Shown: one piece after another, positions 10,041 through 21,395 of the stretch
Layout of the letters: every line of letters starts with the position of its first letter
How positions within the stretch are numbered: position 1 is the first letter of the stretch
Source of the DNA: Phytophthora sp. 'mugwort'
Lineage: Eukaryota > Oomycota > Peronosporomycetes > Peronosporales > Peronosporaceae
Length of the DNA: 64,000 nt
Direction: 5' to 3'
NCBI GenBank assembly: GCA_033558025.1
Contig: JAUCEF010000018.1
Coordinates: forward strand, 310,001-374,000
Position numbers and translations under genes: made by a program
The notes under the pieces: generated by a model
What the model was told of the DNA's origin: nothing
Seen by the model: the letters and a program-made list of their open reading frames with translations, nothing else
Databases searched by the model: none

Positions 10041-11718
10041 ACGGACGGACGGAGCGACGTTAGCGTTGAGTTTTAGGACTAGATTCGGGAGCCGCCATTT
10101 TTTTCACTTAAGGGAAACGGTCAATTAGAGGCCGTTTGGTCAATTCGAGGCCGAGAGACTTTTGGCCAATGAGTAGGCTGCTTTCCACTTTCCAGTCTCA
10201 TTTGTAGAAATCGGTTAAGTGCGAAACCTATTCATATGTATGCACTTTCATTTTGGTGGGAAAATTAGTGGCGGGAGCGCGACGAACTGGTTGGCGGCAG
10301 CTCAGCGCTGGCGAAACACACCAAAAGCTTTTCATGTCCAAACTTGCACAATGGTCAAGATCCACACGACGAAGAAGAAGCATTAATCTGCATTAGTGTA
10401 AAACGAAGTGCGATAGTGTTAGTGATAGCCCGTAGAAGCTCAACTGAAGAAGTGCTTTCCTTAATAAAGCGGCATCGACATGCCTCTCGTTGCCACGAAT
10501 ACAGCTACATCCGGATGGATTCATCAAGCCGACCTTTGCACCCCCTTTGAGTTCGAACTCGACATCAAAAGCTGTGCCAGGTGCATCATTTCCAGCACTA
10601 CTCAGTCCGACAGCATGGCCCCCGCCTTACCGGATATTATCAGTTCACTGGCGACGACTTGGACGCAGGGGAAGGCGGGAGCCGCGAGCCAAAATTGCTT
10701 GAGCAATCCACGAGTCGCTTGTGGGGGCGCAGGCGGTCTTGGGCTCTGCGAGATCCGGCGCCCGGCGCGCTATCCTGCTCACCTGCGGCCGCACGTGTGT
10801 GCCAGCGTTTTCAAAAGTAACTACACCCTTGAAAACCAATAACCCATCTTATATATTTCAAACGTCACGATATGCTCTATGACAAGTCCTACCCCTTCAA
10901 TGACGAGGTCGCTTTGAGCATATTAAATACAAGTCAAATTCCGTCCTCCAATTGGTATAGGTCGACTTAGAGATATGTTTTGGATGGAGGATCCGAAGCA
11001 CAATACCATTGGTGCAGGATCCAGTTCAAGCTTGAAATATACCTGAAACAAGGGCTACTCAGACCTGCCATAGTTTGTCTGTTTTGTTGAAATTTTACAT
11101 TTTTTGGAGCGCCGTCGGCAAGTGCTGCTACCAGACCGGCCCCTATTGACCGGTTCCTTATCACAAACTGGAGTATATCATAATTATGGTACATTCGGGA
11201 GCCTATCAGCAGCGACAGGTGCAACATTCACCAGCCAAGGGTCCGAGCATCGTCGGTAAACTCTACATCGTGAACGTGCGGCAAGCGGTGCCGTGGAGCA
11301 CGTCGGACGTGATTGAGCTAACTGCTAAATGAATTCTCGACTACTACACGTGTGTTGAGGGTAATTGAAATATCAAAACCGGATGGTTGTATTACTCGGA
11401 TATAGATAGGTATACTGTACATGGAGTAGCGGCAATAAAAAGGGGGCAAGAATCAAGGTACACATTTTGCCAGTCAGACTGACCGATTTCTCAAGGAATA
11501 CGATCATTCAAGATTTAGTGAAAAACCCGAAAGAAATTTTTACAAACAAAGTGGTTTGGCGCCACATTCTTCCCAGGCAAAGTGGTTTGTGGCTCGAAGC
11601 AACGCCAGCCACTCAACTCTGGCATCACTCTCTCTCTCATTACAGCCCTGACATTCCCTCATTTGGTATAGCTTCCGCCACCCACCCATCCCACCATCCG
11701 GAGCTAGTCACAACCAGA
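10041..11718. other. Repeat-rich spacer, no gene recognised
   Basis: About 1.7 kb starting with an ACGG-rich microsatellite-like run (10041-10055) and a short direct repeat GGTCAATT-A/C-GAGGCCG near 10120-10155. Short frames around 10344-10842 overlap each other in different phases and have no recognisable domains. It may contain the 5' flank of the transposase relic that follows. Confidence 0.3.
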
Positions 11719-12900
11719 ATGGCCCAAAGCTCGCGATAACGCCACCCGCATCTCACGGATGCCAAGCAATACGAGCGGACCAGCGCGAAGAAGTGCGTGC
11801 TGGATGCCTACGTATCCGGGCAAGACTGACTCGGTGTCGCTGCCAGAAATGCGGTCTCTGTCACTAGTGCCCATCGCTTGTTGCGAAGGGCAGTATTGAG
11901 CAGCACCCGCGTGATCGCGTGATGAACTCCAGTGTTTAGATAGCGGTCGAGGCCATGTCTAAGCTCGTGGAGTACTTGGATGAGCTGGCGGACACATGAC
12001 CATGGCCGTCATGTATGATAGGCTGCTGTGCGACCTCCCGATGGATGTGAGCACCTCCTCCATCCACCGCGCTCTGCATCACATGCTCTACACGGCCAAG
12101 GGTCTCCGAATCGAGAAATCCGCCATGAACAGCGCTGTGAACAAGGAGAAGGGGATACAGTTCACCAAGGCGCTGAACAAGCACGTGTCAGCCTGCGAAA
12201 CGATCGTTTATCATGACGAAACAAATTGTCAGCATCTACCTGGCCCGCAACCAAGGTTGGGCGCGCGCTGGATCGCAGCAAGTCGTCACGCTCCCGCTGT
12301 TCAAGGGCCAGAACCTCCACGTGCAGTGCGGTGTGTCGCCCAATAATGGACCCGTGCTGCTGAGGCTCCGTCCTCATGGAGGAGAACGCGCAGTTCGTCG
12401 CAGACTTGTTCGTGGCCGCCTTCAACACGGACACATACAAGGAGTGGTATGAGGGCAAGAACAACGGACAACGCCCCTGTCCATAGCCAGGTGGAGACAC
12501 TCGCACGAGAGCAGCTTGTTGTTGACGTAATCGCAAACCGCGACGAGCTGGTAATTCCACGCCTGTCGCTCCACAGCCCGATGTGCAACGCAATAGAGAG
12601 CTGTTCTAATGCGCTGAAGGCACACATAAAAAAGCAGCTTGTAGTTAAGCGAAGTGAGCTGCTTGAACGAGGCGAGTATGACTCGCTAGCTGCGAACAGA
12701 ATGTCGCTCATGAAGGGGGTCATAACATTGAGCAAGGGGGTCTTGATGCAGCGCTTGCTCTGGCGCATGGAACGACACTGTTTTAAAAACATTTATTTAT
12801 TGCCGAGCGTGGCGAGGACATGGAGCTGGGTAAGTAAGAAGAACTTTGCTTGGTATAATATATATATATCAGAGAACCAGTTTGCCTTTTAAATGACCTT
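11719..12900 (+). pseudogene. Degenerate Tc1/mariner-like DDE transposase
   Basis: Plus-strand coding remnants in shifting frames. From the ATG at 11719 there is a broken N-terminal part with CVLDAYVSGQD, typical of the helix-turn-helix region. At 11996-12220 there is a clean stretch with TMAVMYDRLL and, before a frameshift, IVYHDETN holding the first catalytic Asp. Later, near 12470-12600, DNAPVHSQ (second catalytic Asp) and SPMCNAIES (third acidic residue region) appear in another frame. At least two frameshifts and early stop codons make it inactive. The pattern fits an oomycete-type Tc1/mariner superfamily transposase. Terminal inverted repeats were not identified. Confidence 0.65.
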
Positions 12901-13021
12901 TTTACTGAATTATTAAGTTGCACGAGCACGCACAAACCGGTTGCAAAATGGTCATTCTGCCCGGTAAAAGTATATATAAGGTATATGCCATACAAAAAAG
13001 CAAATCAAATCTGGCGGAACC

Positions 13022-13693
13022 TCAATTGTATTGAGTTAATACGGTAAAAGGAACGTGATAGGTACGATTTAGTTCAGCAGGTCGGCGATCGCTAATCCAA
13101 CCCGGCTGGCCCAGTATTTCTTGATGTCCCCCATGAGCATCTCTTTCACGCATCGCAACCCACCCCATCGCCTCGGCTGGCGAGATACTGTGGGGGGGAG
13201 TCTTCATCGAGGAGGCGAAATGCCGCCTTTTGCGTACGAGCAGCTATGAAACGCTGCTTCTGCGACGCCATGATGCCTTGATACATGGGTTGAACCGTTG
13301 CCGTAGCGTTCGGCGGCAACATCTTGAACATGACGTTTGTCAGCAACCCTGCAGGGATCTCGGACAACTTGTGCACTAGGGCGTTGTCTAATAGAAGTAA
13401 GATGTACATCCCTTTCTCAGCCATCATCTCGTCCACCATGGAGGAACAGGGCATGTTTGGTAGCCGACTTGGAGTTCCTGGAGATTCGTCAGCCGGACGC
13501 GCTTGGGAAGTGAGACACAGCGCATCTTATCAACGCAGATGTAGGCTGGGTTCTTAGCCGTGCATCTTCTGGTGATGGTCGTTTGAATTATTGACGGGAG
13601 ATTTGAATTTATGTCTTGAATGTGTGCCATATCACTTTGACTGTAGTACTTATATTTAGGCCGTTTAGAACTCATATTATAAGGTTCCAGCAT
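13022..13693 (-). pseudogene. Degenerate pogo-type (DDE_1) transposase fragment
   Basis: Minus-strand remnants of the catalytic half of a pogo/Jerky-like transposase. ILLLLDNALVHKL contains the second catalytic Asp. It is followed by FKMLPPNATATVQPMYQGI, the hallmark 'LPPN.T...QP.DQG' block of the DDE_1 family (Asp replaced by Tyr here). The C-terminal tail near 13080-13180 continues only after a frameshift. The N-terminal DNA-binding part is missing or unrecognisable. Cannot encode an active enzyme. Confidence 0.65.
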
Positions 13694-14086
13694 TATAAGT
13701 TGTTACCACACTTTCTTATTGACGATACTCCCTGTAGTGGCAACATTTGTTGTCAGTAAGTGGTAGATTCTGGACCGGAAACCCGCAATATAGTCATACA
13801 AAAAAGCCTTCCAATCAACGTCGAATTCCGGACGGTGGTGAAAAGGACCAAATCGTACTTTATAAAATATGTGAATCCACTCTCGACCACTCGTCGTCTT
13901 ATTCAGCATTCTTCAACGGCGACAGCAGGACGGACCGACGGGGCAGCGCCACGACACGGCGGACAGGGTCGGTGGTGCGGCACGCGGCTTCGGCGGCAGG
14001 ATGGACGGCGGCTGATGGGCGGTGGCTGGTAGTAGGGTACGGTGGGCGGCATCAGCGGCACAGCAGAATGGACGGCGGCTGACGCA
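13694..14086. other. Spacer, nothing recognised
   Basis: About 390 bp between the pogo relic and the tRNA-like sequence. GC-rich CGGCGG-type simple sequence occurs at about 13920-14080. No coding or RNA gene is supported. Confidence 0.3.
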
Positions 14087-14168
14087 ATATAGGTGATGTC
14101 CAAGGCAACGCTGTCAGTGTAAAGCGGGAAGCTATTCTTCCAGGTCGCCGGTTCGACCCCTGCCTCCA
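14087..14168 (+). repeat. Class II tRNA-like sequence (SINE head or LTR primer-binding site relic)
   Basis: Contains a B-box-like GGTTCGACCCC (14150-14160) ending in CTCCA, a perfect 5-bp stem GGAAG/CTTCC (14127-14141) where a long variable arm of tRNA-Leu/Ser would sit, a 4-bp anticodon-like stem CGCT/AGCG before it, and an A-box-like GTCCAAGGC near 14098. The acceptor stem does not pair, so it is not a functional tRNA. Read on the minus strand, TGGAGGCAGGGGTCGAAC (14151-14168) also has the form of a retrotransposon primer-binding site. The two readings cannot be separated here. Confidence 0.35.
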
Positions 14169-15702
14169 GTAACATTACTATAATACTTGTTGTGATATAC
14201 TTTCGTGACAGTGTCCAGCACCCACTGCTGGCCAGGACCAGCGCCCCCATCCTAAGCTGCTCTTTAGTCTGTCGGCGCACATGCAGCGTCCTGACGGCGG
14301 GCAAGTTGAGCTGCTTGCTCATGTTGCACTACTTGACGACTGCATATAGTATCTAGAGTTTGTATATAGTGCTAAATTTGCGTATAATTTAGATCTGCTG
14401 GTGCTTCAGAGTCTCCGGCTGAGGTTCCACCTACTCACAAACGTGCTACCTGCAGCACAAGCAGAACCTGCCTGCCGCCGGAGCTCTGAAACAACTTGTC
14501 GTGGCATTTGCCCGGCAATTTACGTGTTACGCATTTACCTCTCTCTATCTCTACTTACATTGTGGCTGTTGGCAATGACAGCTACACTACGTAACCATGC
14601 AAGGAATGCTAGCGATGAGAACGAGACTAGATCTCACTTGTGTATATGATTATGGTTCGATTCTGTCCATTGGTGTGACGCGGGCGTGGACGAGTCGACA
14701 GTGGAATCACTTGCTTTCTGAGCGACGAAGTGCGCTACAAGCGAGTGGTACGCCTCCGGGCGCGGCACCTGCACCGAGCGCCATAGCTTCCGCGGCGATG
14801 ACGCCTTTCACGACACCTTCTTATGGTCAAAGGAATGGAGCCGCTCGTTTGCCGTCGAGTCCACCTTCTGGACAAGCTCCTAAATCGAGTGCTTCCACGC
14901 CTCGTACGCGGTGGCATTCGTTTACTGGAGGCTAAACAAGTATTTCGAACGGCGCCCAGTACAGTACCATGAGTATATTCATGGCAGAGCAGGTTTCTGC
15001 TCGCTTCTCGTAATGACGTCTAGCTATCACCTTCGTATAACAGCCAGTCCTGTCCTCGGCCACAGGACGGTGTCTGGTGGCCACGTCTGTTTCCGCCCTA
15101 GCACACGCAACTACTATATAAATGACAGTCACAACGGGTTTCCTGGGTTATACGATGGTCGGGAGCTAAATCCTCGAATGTATGCCGGATCGTCTGGGGG
15201 AGGGGCCGAGGCTAAACGACCGGGGGCTAAACTACCCTCTCTTAGGCCCTTGTCACTCGAGCGGGCTGCAGATACCGCGCCGATCCTACGGGACTCTATA
15301 AGCCCGTTACCGTCACAACGAGGCAGCATACACCACTAAAGTCACTATAATCGTCCGCTTCGCTCTTCTAGGCTTCTTTTGTATTGGTCGCCGTTGCCAC
15401 ACTGGTAGGGTGACTGCCTACTGCGTCGACGCGTGCTCTCGTCGTGCAGATTGGGAACTGCCTGCTCCCTCCACTATCCTAAATTTGCATCTTGCTGGAC
15501 GACTGTTCCGGTCGCCTTTCAGCCGTTCGTTCTCGGCGGCTGCTCGTCGGCATCGTTTGGGCTCCCGACGATCTTCTCGAAAAGATATCGGCCCATACGA
15601 CGCGGGTCGGCCCGCCTGCTACTCAACCCGTTGTGTGTGGTTGTTGTCTCTGTCTGCGACTGCTGTCCTTGTCGGGTGCAGCTGTCTTTGCTACCGCCGG
15701 CC
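14169..15702. other. Repeat island, no gene recognised
   Basis: About 1.5 kb of mixed-composition sequence. Frames of 60-140 codons at 14401-15339 occur in several phases and lack family signatures. A Pro/Ala/Ser-rich stretch near 14720-14930 could be a gag remnant, but this cannot be shown. Treated as decayed repeat DNA. Confidence 0.3.
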
Positions 15703-15861
15703 CGCTGACGTCCTCGCTTATCCATCCGTCCGCTGTTGTCCTCGCTGCTCGTCCGCCCGCCGCTGTCCTCGCTATCCGTCGGCTGCTGTCCTCGCTACCC
15801 GTCCGCTGCTGTCCTCGCTATCCGTCCATCCGCTGCCATCATCGCCGTCCATCCGCTGCTG
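15703..15861 (+). repeat. Minisatellite, unit ~24-28 bp
   Basis: About five to six imperfect tandem copies of a unit containing GCTGTCCTCGCTATCCGTCC. Variants differ by substitutions and a CATC insertion. The array partly explains repetitive Ser/Arg/Leu-rich translations in all frames here. Confidence 0.7.
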
Positions 15862-15869
15862 CTCACGGG

Positions 15870-17562
15870 GAGCTAAGAACAAAAGGATTTCAATCTTCTT
15901 ACTGCAGCTTTGCATCTGCGCGTGTTCTGCTCCACCTTCTTCCTTGACAGTTTGCCACATATGACTAGCGTACCAATTCAGGAGGCGTCCTGTCAGTGTG
16001 AACGATGTTGCAGGCGTCGAAACCACGGCCAACTCGGCTGCCGTTAATCGTTATAGGCCCTCTAGCTCTTGTTTCACACTCGGAGTGGTCGTGCTGATGA
16101 GATTGCGCATCCTCGAGGCGACCATGCTTCTCATTGATACGGACGAACTGACTTTATGTGTTATCTAAAATTGATGATAGCAGCGTATCCCGTCCTGCTA
16201 CAACATCGCCGACCTGCGCATGATTCATGGTCTACCAGTGAGCTCTGAGATGCATTTCCCATTCATCAAGTTGCTGTGGAGATATCGGTCCCAAGCCGAC
16301 CATTAGTGGAGGTGATTCCGCGCTTCAATGAGTACATTTAGCGAGAAACAAAGATCGGAGTTGTGCTCGCGCTGGTTGTCGCGGCAAGGACGGTTTCCAG
16401 ATGCATCAGTAGCGAGGCCATGGTAACGTACACAAGATTTAAAGCAACTTTGAAGTGAACGTCCTTGAAGCCCAAAACATGACGGTAGAGCTCGTCACGT
16501 AGGGTGACGAGCTGGTGGTACTCCATCACGGACAGCCGCTGCTGTAGCTCGGTGATTGTTGGTGCTGCAAAGGGTAGGCCTGGTGCTGAATATATTGCTA
16601 ACGCTTTGGCTACATTCTGATCCTCTTTTGTCGTTGTCCCTATGTAGGCGAACGCCTTGGTTGACGACTCCAACAACTATGCCCCACGAGTTGATATCCG
16701 CAGGATTGCGAGCTTTGGCTACGCGTTAACGTACGCGGCGACTTCTCGAAGTAACGATCGGCTGTTCATTTCGGGCGTCACGCTATGGCTTACAGCGCGC
16801 GGTGCTAACTACAAGCTATCTCTGACGACTTCGATAATATAGATAGCGATATCTGGGTCTCTTCCTTTCACGTTTCTGTTATGGCGAAGAGCTGTTGTCT
16901 TCCTCGTCTAGCAGCTTACACCAGTACATGACAGTTTCCTCCTGAGAATAAGGCTGGTTTCCAGGGAGATCGAAATCGGCAAAACGCGGTGCAAGCGGAA
17001 ACAAGTACTCAGAGAGCACGTCGTAGCAGATAAAGAGCAGACCAAACTTGTACAGCATGCGCTGTAGCCGTCTCACTGGCGATTTGTATATCGACACTCC
17101 CTGCACTATTGAAGTCTTGATTCGTGCAATATGTTGAAAAAGCTCCTCAGAAGCAGAAGTAGAGAGTTGTTACTTCCGAGCGAAGCAGGTATCGACTATT
17201 CTTTCTAAGGTATGCCACATCATAGTCAGGAGAGCAGCATCATGTATCGCCTTGAGATCAGTAGATACGTCAGTATGAGTAACTAAGAATTTAACAACTA
17301 CAATTAGGTCGTTGACTAGACCTCCCGGGGAGTCGATGGTCCGAGCATTAGCGCGCAGGTTGCGCTCCTCGATGTGGCTAGCCACTTTGTCACAAACTCT
17401 AGCAAATATTTTAGAGATATTGAGCGACGTAGAATAGTACCACGCAGCATGTTCACCACTTGCGAAAAATACCCAAGCACTGTAGTTTTGCCAGTAGACC
17501 GTCCGAAGCTCGGGCTTTATTGTCTGAACAAAGATGAAGAAAACTGTCAGAAGTGACTGCAA
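15870..17562 (-). pseudogene. Crypton-like tyrosine recombinase relic
   Basis: Successive minus-strand blocks match the layout of oomycete Crypton proteins. Block 1 (17562-17170) ends with HDAALLTMMWHTLERIVDT, resembling the 'RDAALL..LW...GR..D' region around the first catalytic Arg, where the usual Gly-Arg has become Glu-Arg. Block 2 (about 17160-16879) has ARIKTSIVQGVSIY, the following beta-hairpin with the KTS..QG signature. Block 3 (16676-16338) has TKAFAYIGTTTKEDQ, around the presumed catalytic Tyr, then a helical domain. A C-terminal piece with RLLNWYASHMW lies near 16000-15870. Stop codons and frameshifts separate the blocks, so the gene is dead. Assignment is by remembered family pattern, not alignment. 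Confidence 0.55.
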
Positions 17563-18141
17563 ATATTATGGGTGGTTAGGCTACCTGCTTTGCTATGAGC
17601 TCTATGAATGTCGTCTAAGTCAACTTTCGACAAGCCTATTGAGCTGAGGAATTCATTAAACATCTTCAGCTATCGGCTCCTACCCAACCGTTCGCTGCGG
17701 GGTATCTAGGCCCCGCGGAACCCTTCTCGTCGCGATTGTCCGCTTCCGCAGTCAAAGTTGCAATGACCCTTGAGTAAGCGGTGAACTATATATTTCTTTT
17801 CTTCTGGCCTGCACTAAAAGCAAACAACCGCATCAACTTGAAGTGCCATTCCGTCGCAGAGTACAATTAGCCGATAGTCCGTATTTAGTCTTGGCCTTAG
17901 TATACTAAATTATTTCGAACATTAGAGAAATTCCGGACTATCCAGAAATAAGCTGGAATAAAATACCCCTATCCTAACGGAACACGATTCGACAAAACTA
18001 CAGTTTAACACTATTTGGATCACCTTCATTGGCTGTGGGCAGTCCCGGCTAAAGCGGCACGCTCTGAAAAAAAGGGGAAATTGTTTAGAATTGCACAAGA
18101 AAAACTAGCATTGTTGGAGTAACAGGCACGCTCTCCTCTCG
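17563..18141. other. Spacer, nothing recognised
   Basis: About 580 bp of AT-rich sequence with no supported gene, RNA or repeat. Confidence 0.3.
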
Positions 18142-18381
18142 TTAATCAGTCATCCAGCGGACCGCCTCTCCTCTTCTTCTTGGCAAGATGGATCCCAAGC
18201 CAATGGGCCGCGACTTGGGTTTGTTTTCGCCACCAGATCGGTCGTAAAGCTGCTCGATATTTGCACGTTTACGACGCCACGAAAGAATGAGCGTGCAGTG
18301 ACTCGGAATTTGATGGCTGTAAAATTGAGTGACGGCTGCCTCGCCGTTGTTTTGTTCCACTAGATGGTTCAGGACATGCAT
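18142..18381 (-). pseudogene. Possible N-terminal fragment of a pogo-type transposase
   Basis: A 79-codon minus-strand frame with ILSWRRKRANIEQL followed by GLGSILPRRRGEAVRWMTD. This resembles the DNA-binding part of DDE_1 transposases, where a 'TGT.LP.E.E..L..W' helix follows a basic helix. No catalytic domain follows downstream. Low-confidence assignment; it could be an unrelated frame. Confidence 0.3.
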
Positions 18382-20149
18382 CTTCTCCTCACCTGAAAGT
18401 GACGTGGCCTTAAACTGCTTTACGTCTTGTCCAATCCCGCCAGGTCGCCGTGGCCGCCCTTTCGGGCGTCGACGATGGCAAACTCAAAATTGGTGGAGGC
18501 GTAGGTACCCTGTATACGGTGACATAGGGTGCACAATATTTTCGCACGATCTAACAAGCCTGAACTGTGATTGGCTATATTATGGTGTATGCCTTGACAT
18601 AGGAAATTTGGTACGTGACATCCTGAATTGTAGGCAGTGATAAATCTTGCAAGCCTTTTCCAATTTGTGATTACTAAACCGATGTGATTGACTATGATGG
18701 ATGATGATCAGGAAGTTCATCATTGACTTCTGCTGTCCTAACCCCTAAATATTCGTTGCAGCGTTCGAAGCCCCTGTATGGCTCTTGAAAAAACAATCTT
18801 ATCTGCGCCAAGAAAGAGAAGCCCCATTCACTGAAGTCGTTCCTTCAGCTTTCTCTGGGCAGCTTTTCCGGCGCCTGTCACATCTTCCGCGTCTCCTCGT
18901 TTGCATTGTCGCCTTCTATACCACGCTATCAATCGCCCAAATGCTGAACTCAATGCAGCAGAAGGCCTCGCTCGCTAGGATGTTCTCTTCTTGTGGTTCA
19001 ACACTCATCTACTGGCACGGGCTAGAGGTATGCATGCGTGACCACACCACCGCAAGCTGCCGCCTTCCATGCCTGGTTCCGCATACATGCACGCCTGGAA
19101 AGATTCTCAGCGTACGAATAGGGTGGTTTCTGAGTATGACCATATTTGAGATGATCGGTGAGTGCAATTATGATACTGGTGGTACTGCGACTGCGAGTAC
19201 GAGAAAATTTGAAAAGGTAGTGTGCGAGACAGATTTACACGAAGGTGTCTGATGATATAGATGCGGTTGGACATCTTGTCGGTCATCGACCTACTCAGCC
19301 TTGTCGCTTCTGCCAGTACTCCGTGAGCATGGGTCATCAACTTGGTGATATCGACATTCACGTGAATTCGATCAAGGATACAGCTTTGTCAACCGTTGGC
19401 ATGAAGAGCGTCAAGTGATAGCCATCACAGCATATATCAGTTAACGAATAGATATCTTACCCGCCTATCGATATGCTTGTTCACCTACGGTAGTAGGTCG
19501 TAGTCGGCTTTGCTTCAGTTCTTCGAGGTCAATTGCGAGAAGCACTAGGTGTCCACTGCATTTGCTCCGTCGACTTCATGTTATAGATCATCAACGTTCA
19601 GCCCGTATGCAAAGCTGAAGGAATGTAATTCCGCCAGCACTTGACACTGCATTAGAGCGACATTGCCACCTGTAAAGCGCACAGACCAAGCGTATCATCA
19701 GCGATTCTTCTGCCGCACGGTGATTCTGCCAACGATAAACTCTTTGCTGGCACTACACGCCGAGTTTGAAAAAAAATTCATCGATGACCAATTAAAAACG
19801 TAGCCCGGTGACCCAGTCAGAATCTTTAGTAGATTTTACGTACTGAAGAAGTGGGAATCGTTGATGTCTCGCTCGAGGCCACCGCGAGGTTTTCGCGGGC
19901 GACCGGGTTTTCTGCGTACGGAAATTGCGCCTAAAACGTCGCCGATATTAATTCGTTTCACTAACGACATCGTTGCGGGATTATGTCACCCATTTAGGCG
20001 GGAGACATCGGAGTCACATACATAATACTCGGAATGACCCGAATTTGGAGTCACAAGCGCATTAGTCTGCAAAGTCGGAACTACTAACCTCGATCGGTAT
20101 ATACCTCAAATAATTTTCCAGATTGGGCAATTCGCCAGAGTCTCGTGGT
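18382..20149. other. Repeat island, no gene recognised
   Basis: About 1.8 kb. A 155-codon plus-strand frame at 18785-19252 has no recognisable domain and mixed composition, so it is not called. No repeat family was identified within the window. Confidence 0.3.
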
Positions 20150-21395
20150 CTTCAACGCGTATATCTACCCTGAAGCGATATGTACAGAATGTGGGTATCC
20201 GTTACGGGCTTGCGCACGTCTAGGATTCCGTCTAGTCCGCCCGAGTAGTGCTTCGCTCTGGTAGCAACGACATGCACCCCCCCCCTTTTTGGAGATTTGT
20301 AAGCGACTTGACGAGGAGCGATGCATTGAAACATATCGCACGGACAACGTTTACCCGGTGTTTCTAAATATAGTTGGTAATTTAATTATGATTATAACAG
20401 ATACTTTTTCCAATTTATTTACAAAAATAAAAAATGGTTATACTCTCGTTCGGCAGGGTAATACGCAAATAGTTATGTTTATCCGCGGAGAGGATTCGAG
20501 CTCGAACAAAAGCTGGAATAGGACCTACATTCACGTCAAGAATAAACTAGTTAGCAGCAAAGAGTGCACAAGCGGGGGACAAACAATATTTTACCTTGCG
20601 CTTGGAGTTGAAAAGCATTATCGGCAAGAACAGAGGTTCGGAAATCTTCTCAAATGAGAAGCAGTAGAATATGTAAATTCTGTTCAGTATACAGGCTGTA
20701 CTGGCACGTTAGCTTGGGATCGCTTTCTTGATCGTTAGGCGAAACGGTTCAATCGCGTTATGAATAGACAATATACCAGAAACACGTCCAGCAACGCCGA
20801 CATACCAAGCATCCCATGGCGACTTGAAGTAGGCCTCCTCAAACCACAATGCATAAGCTGACTCGTCATCTTCGATTCATTTATAGATACATTTACGCTC
20901 CAATGTGTGAAACGGTTTGAGCGTGCGTGAATCGTGTATCCACTATACATGCGGATAAACGACGCCGTCAAAGTAAGACATGTCGCGGAGGCGAGTCCGT
21001 TGCTCCCTACGGGTCCGTTACTCCCTTGTCTTGTGTGGCACGTGGGGCCAGCAGCTGAGCAGTTCCACTCAGCCCGCTCGGCTTGGAAGGCGTTAGATAT
21101 GCTGCAAAGTGATCAAGTGAGCCAAACCTGGCCTGTAAGCTTGTCCTGAAAAGTAATTCGCCAAACTTGCGGGTAGTTAGTAGTAACCAGCTTGCAGTAA
21201 GCCAGCTCGCTTTCACTTTTTTGTGAACATAAAGCTCCAGGGAGCAAAATGCTTCGAGAACTTACCGCGCTTGTAACGTGTCATGTATATGCCAGAGTTG
21301 ACCAAAGTCCAACCACCTTCATGAAGTTTGTATGTTCCGTCACTGTAGACGAGTACTTCGTGTTCTTGGTCATGCATAGTTCGCTTTAAGCTCAA
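20150..21395 (-). pseudogene. Mutator-like (MULE) transposase relic
   Basis: Coding remnants on the minus strand in several frames. At 21395-21213 there is VLVYSDGTYKLHEGGWTLVN, a block found near the start of oomycete MULE proteins, with HFAPWSFMF after it. At about 20895-20725 another frame reads DESAYALWFEEAYFKSPWDA then GILSIHNAIEPFRLTIKK, matching the region after the MULE catalytic domain where the family has 'SHN.IE.FHR.IK'. Stop codons and frameshifts interrupt it throughout. The SWIM-like zinc finger end (about 20160-20340) is barely recognisable. A C-run of about ten bases lies near 20277. Confidence 0.6.

Noticed and set aside
10480..10842. 120-codon plus-strand frame
   Set aside because: Three overlapping frames of similar length, no domain, repeat-island context.
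15703..15861. CRISPR-like repeat array
   Set aside because: Tandem units without unique spacers in a eukaryotic context; it is a minisatellite.
18785..19252. 155-codon plus-strand frame
   Set aside because: No recognisable domain or conserved-looking pattern, lies in a transposon island.
20289..20657. 122-codon plus-strand frame
   Set aside because: Lies opposite the Mutator-like relic and shows no domain.
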